NCBI RefSeq assembly: GCF_030270605.1
Contig: NZ_BSYJ01000004.1
Span: 62,001 to 126,000, forward strand
From: Biformimicrobium ophioploci
GTDB lineage: Bacteria; Pseudomonadota; Gammaproteobacteria; Pseudomonadales; Cellvibrionaceae
Reading direction: 5' to 3'
DNA length: 64,000 nt
In this document: positions 20,901 to 28,773 of the stretch, one piece after another
How the letters are laid out: every line of letters starts with the position of its first letter
Position numbering within the stretch: position 1 is the stretch's first letter
Notes under the pieces: model-generated
The model's input: the letters and a program-made list of their open reading frames with translations, nothing else
Databases searched by the model: none
What the model was told of the DNA's origin: nothing
Translations under genes and position numbers: made by a program

Positions 20901-23900
20901 GATGCTTGCAGCCATGACAGAGTACCGTTCGGGCGTCTGGTGGAGGATCTCAATCCCCGCAGGGAAATGAACCTGACGCCCTTCTTTCAGCATATGTTTC
21001 TTTACCACAACGCAGCCTACGCTCCCCGGGATCTTCCTGGAGTAGAAGTCACGCGGCTGAAGTCAGATACAAAGCGGGCCAAGTACGATCTACTGCTGCA
21101 GGTGCGCGAAGAGAGCGGACGTTTTAGCGGGGTACTGGAATACAGTGAAGATCTGTTTGATCGGACAACCGCGCAAGCCATTGTAGATGATTACCTGAGC
21201 CTGTTATGTGCCGCGGTGAAAGATCCGCATCTATCGATTGATGCGTTTGCCATGGCACCTGATACTGACGAGAAAATTTTGCCGGTTGCAGAGGATCCGA
21301 ATCGAAAGCAAGCAGCTATGCCATCTGTTGGGCCAATGGCCGGCACTAATGATGATTTTGTCGGAGCAGTCATTGAAATCTGCCGCGATGTCACCGGGTG
21401 CGACTCAGTAGAAGGAACCGACAATTTTTTCGATATAGGGGGGCATTCCCTCACGGCTACACAATTGCTGACACGGCTAAACCGTCGGTTTTCCATTGAC
21501 CTGAAAATCTCAGAAATCTTCGAGACAGATGACATGCAGGCGCTCGGGCGAAGAGTGCGCGAGGCCGTCACCGGAACTGTAGAACAGGAGGAGATTCCAT
21601 TGCAGGCTATACAGGAATCTAGCTTTGCACCAGCAAGTAGTATTCAGCGGCAATTGTGGACAATGGAGCAAATCTACGGCGGATCAGGAGCGAATAATGT
21701 TGCCTCATTCATCCGGATATGCGGTGATTTCGATGCGAAGCTATTTCATAAGGCATTGAATGCAGTAGTTGCACGCCACGATGTATTACGTACCACCCTT
21801 ATATCGAAGGGCGACCGGTTGTTACAGAGAGTAAGCGCAGCTGGCGAAGTTGCGATTGCGAAAACAGACCTTTCATGCCTGCCACAGGACGAGCGGGAGC
21901 AGCGCGCGAGGACGTTGTTCAATACGATGTTGACCGAACCGCTATCGGTGGATGGCAACCATATGTTGCGCTGCGTATTATACCGCATGGCGAAAAATGA
22001 AGTCTGGGTAGGCCTGTCATTTGATCACAGTATCTTTGATCGAAGTTCCCTGAGCATTTTTCTGCGCGAGCTGGATGAATATTATGGTGCATTCGCTAGC
22101 GGTTCTAAACCAGATTTGCCGCCTCTGGAAATGCAGTACAGTGATTTTTCTAGACGGGAGTTGCAGAGGATAGAGAGCGGAGCGTATGACACGGATCTGG
22201 AATATTGGAAGGGTCGCCTCGCAAATCTGCCAGATCCATTGATGGTGCCAGGTGATCGACGCAGACCGGAGGTCGCCAGTGCACGCTGCGGGCAGATGTT
22301 CATCAAAATTCCCTCTGACCTCCTGGAGGCTGTCGATAAGCTCGCGCGCGAAGCCAGGGCGACCCGATTTATGCTGATGCTGTCCGCATGGCAGATTTTG
22401 CTTCAGCGCTATTCCGGTCGCGATGACATACTGGTGGGAACTCCTAGTGGCAGGCGGCAGCAATTTAATACGGAAAAACTGGTTGGCTGTTTTTTGAATA
22501 ATCTTGTTCTGCGCACTGATCTTTCTGGGAATCCGCCATATATCGAGGCCCTCAAGCGCACGAGGAAGACCTGTATTGAGGCACTCACAAATGATGAGAT
22601 TCCTTTTGGATACCTGATCGACAAACTCGCGCCGTCAAGGCAGCCTAATCAAGCACCGTTTTTTCAGCATTATTTCGTCTATCAAAGCAAAATTACTGAA
22701 CAGCTGAAACTTGGCGGACTCGATTTGGAGCTGCTGCCGGTGGACTCAGGGGGTACTGCCTACGATCTCTCACTCTATGTCGTTGAAAATAAAAATACCC
22801 TGTCCGTAGCTATTGAATACCGTACAGACCTGTATAACGCCGATACCGTTGGCCGCATGCTCGGCTATTACCTTTGCCTGCTCAGGAGTGCCTGTCAGTC
22901 ACCAGAGAATACTTTGTGGTCGCTGGAAATGCTCGCGCCTGGGGAACGGGATATGTTGGCTACTCATTTGAACAATACTGAGAGGGAGTTTCCAGTTTCA
23001 TTCACTGTTTCAGAGCTTGTAGAACGAAAGGTGGAACAGGAACCCCAGGCGATCGCGGTCGTGGGTATTGATGAAACGCTTACCTACGCAACCCTGAATG
23101 GGCGAGCCAACCAGTTGGCTGCGTACCTGCAGACTCATGGCGTCAAGCCTGAGACATTGATCGGCGTTTGCATGGATCGAACGTCTTACCTAATTGTGGC
23201 GTTGCTTGCTGTACAGAAAGCTGGTGCGGCCTTTGTGCCTATCGATCCGGAGTTTCCCCGGGATAGGATCCAGATGATGCTGGACGATGCCAAGGTCGAC
23301 CTGCTGTTGTCTGACCGCAAGAACAGGAGAGTACTGGATAATGCTCCTGCACCAGTTGTTGAGGTCGGGGCCGAGGCGAGCATTTTCCAGAGCGGGGAAA
23401 CCTCCAATCTCGCCCAGCCTGGAACGCCGGATAATCTGGCTTATATCATCTATACCTCCGGCTCAACCGGAAAGCCCAAGGGAGTCCAGATTACTCAGCG
23501 GGCGCTGGTGAATTTCCTGAGTGCAATGCAACAGGCCCCGGGTATCAGTACCAAGGATGTGATCCAGGGGGTAACAACGGTCTGTTTCGATATCGCGATG
23601 CTGGAGATTTTTTTGCCCCTGGTCAGTGGCGCAAGACTGGTATTTTCCGATCGAGAAACAGCCACAAACCCACAAAAGCTGGCCGCGAGTATCGAGCAGC
23701 ATGACATCACCATGATGCAGGCGACCCCGGTAACCTGGCGACTGCTGCTCCAGAGCGGGTGGCAGGGTAATCCGGAATTCCGAGTGCTGTGTGGGGGCGA
23801 AGCCATGGGTGAGGATCTTGCCGAACAGCTGCTCGCGCGCAAGCTTGAGGTGTGGAATCTGTATGGCCCGACTGAGACTACGATCTGGTCTGCGGTGGAG

Positions 23901-26900
23901 CGAATTAGCGATCCTGTCCAGGCCCGCTATATAGGGGCACCTATCGCCAATACCCAGTTCCTGATATTGGGCAGAAATGACGTATTGCAGCCATTCGGTG
24001 TTCCCGGTGAGTTGCATATCGGCGGAGAGGGCCTCGCGCGAGGCTATCTGGACAGACCAGAACTCAATGCAGATAAGTTTGTGTCAAGTGAACTCGTGCC
24101 GGCGCGGCGACTTTACCGGACCGGTGACCTTGCCGTACGCAATGCAGAAGGCCGGATCGAATTCCTGGGCCGCATGGACAACCAGGTCAAGGTCAATGGC
24201 TTTCGCATTGAAACCGGGGAGATAGAGGTTGCACTAGCAAGGCTTGAGGACGTAATTGAAGTCGCTGTAGTAGCACGTGATATAGACAGTGAAAAACGGC
24301 TTGTTGCGTATATCGTGACCGGAAGTGGCGAATTACCAGATCCCGCCAACCTGCGTACCGAGCTCCGAAAGACCCTTCCCGTATACATGATTCCTGGTTA
24401 TTACGTGGCCATGGATTCCCTGCCTAAAACGCAGAATAACAAAGTGGATCGCAAGGGGTTGCCTGAGCCACGAGAAAACCTGCTGCAAGAGGCGACAGTT
24501 GATGCAAGCAATGATTACGAACGGGAAATACTCTCGATCGCCGCCGACATTCTTGCGCGCCGTGATCTGGGAATCAATCACAACATGTTTGAGCTGGGTG
24601 GACATTCGCTTAGCGCGACACGCTTGAACAGCCGCATTCGTGAGCGCTTCCAGGTTGACCTGCCGGTGCGAGATATATTTGAGGCATCGGATTTTTCAGA
24701 GATCGCCGCCAGAGTGGAACAGCTCTGTAATGACCCGACCCAGAATCTAGTTTGCCCACTGTCGCATGTCTCTAGAGAGCTGCCGTTAGCAGCGTCATCT
24801 GCACAGAAAAACATCTGGCTCGCGTGTCAGTTGAATGAAGGCCAGGCGCGTTACAATGTCGCCACTACTTTAGTTCTAGAAGGTAGTCTGGATACCGAGC
24901 GATTGCAGTTTGCACTTGAAGGGGTCGTGCGGCGGCACGAGGTGTTGCGTACGACCTTTTATCAGAAAGATGACGCGCTCTGGCAACAGGTAAAACTGCA
25001 CGTCGAATCCACGCTGCACATGCAGGACGTCGGAATTCAACCCAACCCGGATGCCGCCGCGGAGCAGGTAGCTCGAGACTGGCTGGGTGTGCGTTTCAAT
25101 CTTGAGCGCGGCCCACTGTTCCGTTTCGGTCTGGTTCGGGTAAGTGACACAAGGCACTGGCTGGTACTGGTCTTTCACCACATAATTTTTGATCAGAATT
25201 CCGGAGGAATATTCCTCAGTGAGCTTGAAAAGCTGTACAGTGCGGAACAGTCAAATCCGCCAAATCTAGCCTACCAGTTTACGGACTACGCGGCTTGGGA
25301 GCAGAGGCAGGTACAAAGCGGGAGCAATAGTAGCCAGCTCGACTACTGGAAAAACAAGCTGCAGAATCTACCGGATCCCTTGCTGTTACCGCAGGATAAG
25401 CGGCGCCCGCAACTTCTTACCTATAGCGGTGGTAGAGTCGAAATTCACTTTCCCACCGGATTCATCGAGAAGCTGCATAGAATTTCAGGAAAGGAGAAAG
25501 TGACTTCATTTATGGTCCTGCTGGCGGGCTGGCAGTTGCTATTGCACCGCTATAGCGGCCGGGACGATGTAATTGTCGGAACGCCGGCAAGCCAGAGAAA
25601 TCACTCGGCAGTAGAGCCGCTGATAGGTTGCCTGATCAATAATCTGGTACTGCGTACCGACCTTTCCGGCAACCCGAGTTTTCAGGAGCTGGTTGAGCGT
25701 GTGCGTGAAGTGGCGCTGGATGCATTTGCCAATAGCTCGCTGACTTTTGATGAGTTGTTGGCAGAGATCAGACCAGATCGCCAGGCGAATATGGCGCCGA
25801 TATTTCAGCATATGTTCGTTCACTACCGTGACGTTCGAGACGGTTGTCGTCTCGGCGAGGCTCGCGGCCGCCTGCGTCCACTGTACCAGGATGGGGTGAA
25901 ATATGACCTAACCCTGGCCGTATCGGAAACTGACGACACGCTGCACGGCTTGATCGAGTACAGCGACGAGATTTTTTCGCATGACACCGTTGTACGAATG
26001 GGGCGGAACTTTATTGCCCTGCTGAATGCTGCGCTGGAGAATCCTGAGCAGCAGATCTGGTCAATACCAGCCATGCCAGAAGACGAGCGCTGCGCGCTGC
26101 TGGAAACCTGGCGGGGACCTGAAGTCCAGTATTCGCCGGGCCTTTATACCCACCATTTGGTCGAGCAGGCGGGGCGGGATTATCCGGATTCAACTGCCTT
26201 GGTAACGGCGACGGAAACATTGGACTACGCGACCCTTTTGAGGCGCGCCAACCAGGTCGCCGCCCATCTTCTGTCGCTTGGAGCAGGCGCCGGTACGAAA
26301 GTGGCTGTATGCCTTGATCGTACTGCGGAATTGCCGGTTGCCCTGCTGGCAGTGATGAAGTGTGGCGCGGCCTACATTCCGGTAGACCCTTATTTTCCGG
26401 CTGATCGCCTTGCCACCATGCTCGAGGACTCGCAACCTGAGATACTGGTGACCTGCGGGGATTTCCAGGAAAAGCTGAGCCAGTGCGACAGTTCAGTAGT
26501 GCTGCTGGAACCGGATTCACCGATTTTCGAAAACCAAGAGGCAGAAAAAGTATGCGTGTCGGTTTTCGATGAATCGCCTGCGTTTTTCGTTTATACATCG
26601 GGTTCTACCGGCAAACCTAAAGGTACGGTATTGACCCATGCTGGCTTGCGCAATCTTCTCTTTTCTCTGCAGGAGCGGCCAGGGGTTACCCGGGAGGATG
26701 TATTCCTGGCGGTTTCCACCATTAGCTTTGACGCAGCAACGATGGAAATATTCCTGCCGTTGGTCACTGGCGCCAGGCTGTTACTTCGGGACAGAAACCT
26801 TTCGCTAGACCCTGGGGAGATGGCACGGCGAATCGAGCAAGATGGGGTGACAGCCGCCTTTGCGGTGCCGGCAATCTGGCGTGCGTTGGTAGAGAATGGA

Positions 26901-28655
26901 TGGCGAGGCGGTCATCAGGTCAAGATCCTGACCGGCGGCGAGGCAACAGGAGGGGATGTAGCGGAACAATTGGTTGCGGACGGGCACAGCCTGTGGAGTG
27001 TATATGCGCCCTCTGAAACCACTGTAATTTCAATGCTGCAGAAAGTTGAGCGTCCGTCAGATACCGGGCTGCTTGGCCGCCCGATCAATAATACGGGTAT
27101 CTATATTCTTGGCCGGCACGACTCATTGTGTCCGGTTGGAGTGCCGGGGGAATTGCATATTGGTGGCGTCGGCGTAGGGCTCGGTTACCTGAACAGGGAG
27201 CAGTTAACAGAGCAACGCTACCTGAAAAACCCGCACGTGCCCGGCGAGCGACTTTACCGCACGGGCGATATTGCTGTACGACTTCCGGACGGCAATGTCC
27301 GGTTCCTCGGACGCGTAGACCATCAGGTGAAAATTCGTGGCGTGAGGATAGAGCTTGGTGAGATTGAGCAGAAACTCAGCGGCCTTCCGATGATCGGACA
27401 AAGCGTAGTCACCGCCATTGAGGCAGATTCAGGGCAGAAGGTCCTGGTAGCATATGTTGTCAACACGCCGGGTCACCCGTTTGATGACAACGGGATCAAG
27501 CAATCCCTACGCAAGAAACTTCCGGAATACATGGTGCCTTCACAGATCATAGCTGTGGATGAAATGCCAAAGACCAATAGTGGAAAGATCGACCGGAATA
27601 GACTGCCGCCTCCGGATATGGTGCGACCAGAAGATGACCAGTGCGGAATTTCGGAAGGAGAATCGCTCGAAACTGTTCTTAGCCATATATTCTGTAGCGT
27701 TCTAAAAACCAAGTCGGTTTCGGCAGATGACAGCTTCTTTGATCTGGGGGGGCACTCTCTGCAGGTATTTTCGGTAATCGACGCAATCAATTCACGCTAT
27801 GGGCTCGGGCTACAGCCTGCGCTGGTTTTTGATTACCCGAGTGTTGGTGCGCTCTCTGAGAAGATTGGGGAAATACTGGGTCGTGGCGCGGCACCCTCGG
27901 AACAGAAAATCAACTCTTCCGCCAGAGATAATGATCGTGCGGAGTCTGTGATTGAGGCGTTGTCTGGGCGTGGTGTTCCCGTGCCTGTCGAAAAGGAAAG
28001 ATCGTTTGGTGGAATGCGCACGTCCTGGATCGCGCGTAAATTTCTGGCGCCGGTCTATGAGCAAAGCGGGCCCAGTATACGGAAGCTGGTAAAGCGCGCG
28101 ATTTTACGCCTTGAGGGGGGGCATCTCCTTTCCACTACAATGCGGTATTTATTTGCCCGCTGCCATGACATCACGGTTGGGGAGTTCAGTTACGTTCCCT
28201 TTAACCAGTATTCACTAAGAAATTCGACCAAAATAGGCAAGTTCTGCTCTATCAGCGACGATGTACAGTTTTTGAACGCCGAACATCCACGTAATACGTT
28301 GTCTACCCACGCTATGTTCTACCATGCGAGTGTCGGGTTCAGTGAAGGGTATGAGCTTGATCGGGTAAAAATCACAGTTGGTAATGATGTCTTTATCGCG
28401 CCAGGGGCCAGGATTCTTTACCCTACCCGGAATATCGGTGACGGCGCTGTGATTGCAGCTGACGCAGTTGTTGTCGAAGACGTGCCTCCCTATGCTGTGG
28501 TAGCGGGCTCCCCGGCCAGAGTAGTGCGCTATAGGTTCTCAGAGCAGACGCGTGAGCGACTGTGCGCACTGAAATGGTGGGACCGACCAATCGGGTTCCT
28601 GCAGCGGCATCGTGACCAATTCATGCAGCCTTTGGAGGGGGAGGAAATTCGCTAA
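14907..28655 (+). CDS. giant NRPS, A-T-C-A-T-C-T-C-A-T-C-A-T, fused to a C-terminal LbH acyltransferase
   Basis: The protein is 4582 aa. Domains in order: A1 (about 25-520), T1 (Ser563), C1 (624-1045, HHLVYDN 749-755), A2 (1078-1560), T2 (Ser1623), C2 (1681-2110, HHIIYDH 1814-1820), T3 (Ser2181), C3 (2241-2670, DHSIFDR 2373-2379), A3 (2700-3185), T4 (Ser3234), C4 (3292-3720, HHIIFDQ 3424-3430), A4 (3745-4230), T5 (Ser4284). No A domain stands between C2 and T3. A2 and A3 give the pocket residues D,I,L,Q,C,G,L,I,W (plus the A10 Lys), close to the known glycine code. A1 lacks the A4 Asp, so a non-amino-acid starter is likely. A4 has an unassigned pocket and YAPSE instead of YGPTE. Residues about 4375-4575 are a hexapeptide-repeat acyltransferase (ITVGEFSYVPF, FLNAEHP, STHAMFY, GDGAVIAADAVV, VAGSPARVVRY). 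There is no TE or epimerase. The product may be an acyl-glycyl peptide placed on a sugar (inference). Confidence 0.93.
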   Translation: MTVVSKPKKISSVFDISEVDQTLASKFEKQVDKFSDRLAVTDSTESMTYAALNQYANRVARSLQGIALQEECPRIGLYFEKGIQFIASVLGVLKAGYAYVPIDPAFPGDRNRFIVEDSGISICITNSGFLAEAQSVCGNQVEFLEIEGISELPDAGNPEQKFSPDRLAFILYTSGSTGRPKGVMHSHRTMLHATMRRTNLQKMTEEDRVSLLYSCSVMGNAVGLYTALLNGASVFPYELNRDGIGGLGKWLQTRKITVFHTIATVFREFGKLSPAEGGYQVRLAIFGGERVLKDDVLLARKLFSEDVEFYTGLGATETGTVRYFRIDKNTELEWEVVPIGYPVEDMEILLLNEEGEEVSEGELGEIVVRSPYVALGYWNDDEATGRVFGVRNGVRTYSMGDMALMTSDGMLVHQGRRDFQVTIRGYRVELGDVECALLSLPEIADAIVMSRAVNGDVQLVAYIVWSDQGQPGVSAIRAKISEKLPPHMVPGHFVLVEALPRTPNNKVDRLALPEPTHERLLTDVGSGQARTIAEIAVLDICAHLLRRDRIGLEQNFFDLGGHSLVAGQLVAALNERFGIDCDIRIIFDAPDLVSIARYVDGIIDCDDRTSESEYSVPERRDPLEPSDFQAFLWRFQKQQPNSRAYHLSNSIWIRGALDVDALEWALASLIVRHEALRTVFPAVDGRPVQRIEAAKSFELTRQDVAGSAEAVSQAQKVFNVPFDLEAGPLWRFVLLRVDDSQHLLVAVFHHLVYDNFRSSEIFFSELDELYEARTKCKPLVLAPLSLQFADYCIWLKSRGRQRETARGATYWSEMGELPDNLQVPPDTRSTRRPEGRGGRVKLRIPRSNCHALVELARSESVTPFMLLLATWQLLLQRYTGQDDILVSTPMDSRLHPGADGLIGCFLNSLVLRTDISDDPTFGELLARSRTSVLEAFERERAGSCTLTDRDFGSVQHRVPTKIRNFFIYRQREDFVGKIGELETEPVVLNSRSAKYDLTLSLLQEGDSITGTLEYSFGLYSRKRAEQLARHFCTLLDAAIANRDLPVSRLQMYSASELGRFFPPPRSGRFADDRTVAQLFEQRTATHPDRVALIAGDISLSFKELNARANRLARYLREHGAGPDTLVAVCMKRSADLVTTLMAVFKAGAAYVPMDPAYPSARLQAMLDDCGAGLLVTEAEHLQKLSLGEVQTLILDKLEHILADGDGSDLFHLGKPSNLAYVIYTSGSTGRPKGVQIEQGALVNFLGSMADVPGIADKDVVQAVTTVCFDIAMLEIFLPLVTGARLIISPRTTSMDPALLARSMEENGVTIMQATPVTWRMLLEYGWKGTPGLKVLCGGEAMGESLAEQLIALDIEVWNLYGPTETTIWSSVKQVQKPTDALSIGYPIACTDLVVLSKHGSLQPDGVPGELLIGGRGLARGYLNREALTREKFIQNPWKAGELLYRTGDLATRLGTGEFRMHGRIDTQIKIRGYRVELQEIEAVLDAQQDIRQSVVVVRGEEERKQLVAYVLLESRGEDPSQLRKELRKKLGEVLPEYMVPSAFIAVQEFPYTANGKVDRKALTENNTDGYRGARSRPPKTWHKEEGAVGSSLAGEILLEICSDLLGRSDIALEQNFFDIGGHSLVATQLLSRLNRLIGCDLGIIDIFEAETLGELATHIEDIRSKEPISSEVTAAGASETRNPLNAAQRGIWFSCRMLGGNAAYNIVNMLRLRGELNIDALHRGLTEIVRRHRVLDSIFPSDDNGPWQELCPAKEVELEVQDLTGEPAAKREARAMQLVRENGARCFMLDEGPLYSFRVIKLSDREYFLSLVFHHIIYDHSSSGVLFRELAELYQAFQGGEKPPLAELPLQFSDHVAWEVEQEENGALDSHIAYWHRQLDNLPPYLELVTDRPRPKIPSYRGGLVRCEVPDDVGLKLSVLARGERSTHFMVMLSAWYLLLYRRAGQADLIVGTSSGRRYRPETENLIGCFINNLVLRTDLSGSPAFVELMQRVRRTVLDACSHDRVPFGRLVEDLNPRREMNLTPFFQHMFLYHNAAYAPRDLPGVEVTRLKSDTKRAKYDLLLQVREESGRFSGVLEYSEDLFDRTTAQAIVDDYLSLLCAAVKDPHLSIDAFAMAPDTDEKILPVAEDPNRKQAAMPSVGPMAGTNDDFVGAVIEICRDVTGCDSVEGTDNFFDIGGHSLTATQLLTRLNRRFSIDLKISEIFETDDMQALGRRVREAVTGTVEQEEIPLQAIQESSFAPASSIQRQLWTMEQIYGGSGANNVASFIRICGDFDAKLFHKALNAVVARHDVLRTTLISKGDRLLQRVSAAGEVAIAKTDLSCLPQDEREQRARTLFNTMLTEPLSVDGNHMLRCVLYRMAKNEVWVGLSFDHSIFDRSSLSIFLRELDEYYGAFASGSKPDLPPLEMQYSDFSRRELQRIESGAYDTDLEYWKGRLANLPDPLMVPGDRRRPEVASARCGQMFIKIPSDLLEAVDKLAREARATRFMLMLSAWQILLQRYSGRDDILVGTPSGRRQQFNTEKLVGCFLNNLVLRTDLSGNPPYIEALKRTRKTCIEALTNDEIPFGYLIDKLAPSRQPNQAPFFQHYFVYQSKITEQLKLGGLDLELLPVDSGGTAYDLSLYVVENKNTLSVAIEYRTDLYNADTVGRMLGYYLCLLRSACQSPENTLWSLEMLAPGERDMLATHLNNTEREFPVSFTVSELVERKVEQEPQAIAVVGIDETLTYATLNGRANQLAAYLQTHGVKPETLIGVCMDRTSYLIVALLAVQKAGAAFVPIDPEFPRDRIQMMLDDAKVDLLLSDRKNRRVLDNAPAPVVEVGAEASIFQSGETSNLAQPGTPDNLAYIIYTSGSTGKPKGVQITQRALVNFLSAMQQAPGISTKDVIQGVTTVCFDIAMLEIFLPLVSGARLVFSDRETATNPQKLAASIEQHDITMMQATPVTWRLLLQSGWQGNPEFRVLCGGEAMGEDLAEQLLARKLEVWNLYGPTETTIWSAVERISDPVQARYIGAPIANTQFLILGRNDVLQPFGVPGELHIGGEGLARGYLDRPELNADKFVSSELVPARRLYRTGDLAVRNAEGRIEFLGRMDNQVKVNGFRIETGEIEVALARLEDVIEVAVVARDIDSEKRLVAYIVTGSGELPDPANLRTELRKTLPVYMIPGYYVAMDSLPKTQNNKVDRKGLPEPRENLLQEATVDASNDYEREILSIAADILARRDLGINHNMFELGGHSLSATRLNSRIRERFQVDLPVRDIFEASDFSEIAARVEQLCNDPTQNLVCPLSHVSRELPLAASSAQKNIWLACQLNEGQARYNVATTLVLEGSLDTERLQFALEGVVRRHEVLRTTFYQKDDALWQQVKLHVESTLHMQDVGIQPNPDAAAEQVARDWLGVRFNLERGPLFRFGLVRVSDTRHWLVLVFHHIIFDQNSGGIFLSELEKLYSAEQSNPPNLAYQFTDYAAWEQRQVQSGSNSSQLDYWKNKLQNLPDPLLLPQDKRRPQLLTYSGGRVEIHFPTGFIEKLHRISGKEKVTSFMVLLAGWQLLLHRYSGRDDVIVGTPASQRNHSAVEPLIGCLINNLVLRTDLSGNPSFQELVERVREVALDAFANSSLTFDELLAEIRPDRQANMAPIFQHMFVHYRDVRDGCRLGEARGRLRPLYQDGVKYDLTLAVSETDDTLHGLIEYSDEIFSHDTVVRMGRNFIALLNAALENPEQQIWSIPAMPEDERCALLETWRGPEVQYSPGLYTHHLVEQAGRDYPDSTALVTATETLDYATLLRRANQVAAHLLSLGAGAGTKVAVCLDRTAELPVALLAVMKCGAAYIPVDPYFPADRLATMLEDSQPEILVTCGDFQEKLSQCDSSVVLLEPDSPIFENQEAEKVCVSVFDESPAFFVYTSGSTGKPKGTVLTHAGLRNLLFSLQERPGVTREDVFLAVSTISFDAATMEIFLPLVTGARLLLRDRNLSLDPGEMARRIEQDGVTAAFAVPAIWRALVENGWRGGHQVKILTGGEATGGDVAEQLVADGHSLWSVYAPSETTVISMLQKVERPSDTGLLGRPINNTGIYILGRHDSLCPVGVPGELHIGGVGVGLGYLNREQLTEQRYLKNPHVPGERLYRTGDIAVRLPDGNVRFLGRVDHQVKIRGVRIELGEIEQKLSGLPMIGQSVVTAIEADSGQKVLVAYVVNTPGHPFDDNGIKQSLRKKLPEYMVPSQIIAVDEMPKTNSGKIDRNRLPPPDMVRPEDDQCGISEGESLETVLSHIFCSVLKTKSVSADDSFFDLGGHSLQVFSVIDAINSRYGLGLQPALVFDYPSVGALSEKIGEILGRGAAPSEQKINSSARDNDRAESVIEALSGRGVPVPVEKERSFGGMRTSWIARKFLAPVYEQSGPSIRKLVKRAILRLEGGHLLSTTMRYLFARCHDITVGEFSYVPFNQYSLRNSTKIGKFCSISDDVQFLNAEHPRNTLSTHAMFYHASVGFSEGYELDRVKITVGNDVFIAPGARILYPTRNIGDGAVIAADAVVVEDVPPYAVVAGSPARVVRYRFSEQTRERLCALKWWDRPIGFLQRHRDQFMQPLEGEEIR

Positions 28656-28734
28656 TCGACGCCGGTTCTGGAGCGAGTACCCCGGGATCCGGCGGCTAAG
28701 CTGGTTGCCGGTTGCACTGGCGTCCAGGTCAGGG

Positions 28735-28770
28735 GCCATTTTTTGAAGAAAAGCAATTCAAAAAAATGGC
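28735..28770. terminator. probable bidirectional terminator between convergent genes
   Basis: GCCATTTTTTGAA and TTCAAAAAAATGGC form an inverted repeat with a nine-base loop, so each strand ends its stem in a T-rich run. It lies between the convergent stops of the large NRPS (28655) and the GT2 gene (28774). The stem is AT-rich with only a four-base GC foot and one bulge, so its strength is doubtful. Confidence 0.45.
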
Positions 28771-28773
28771 TGT

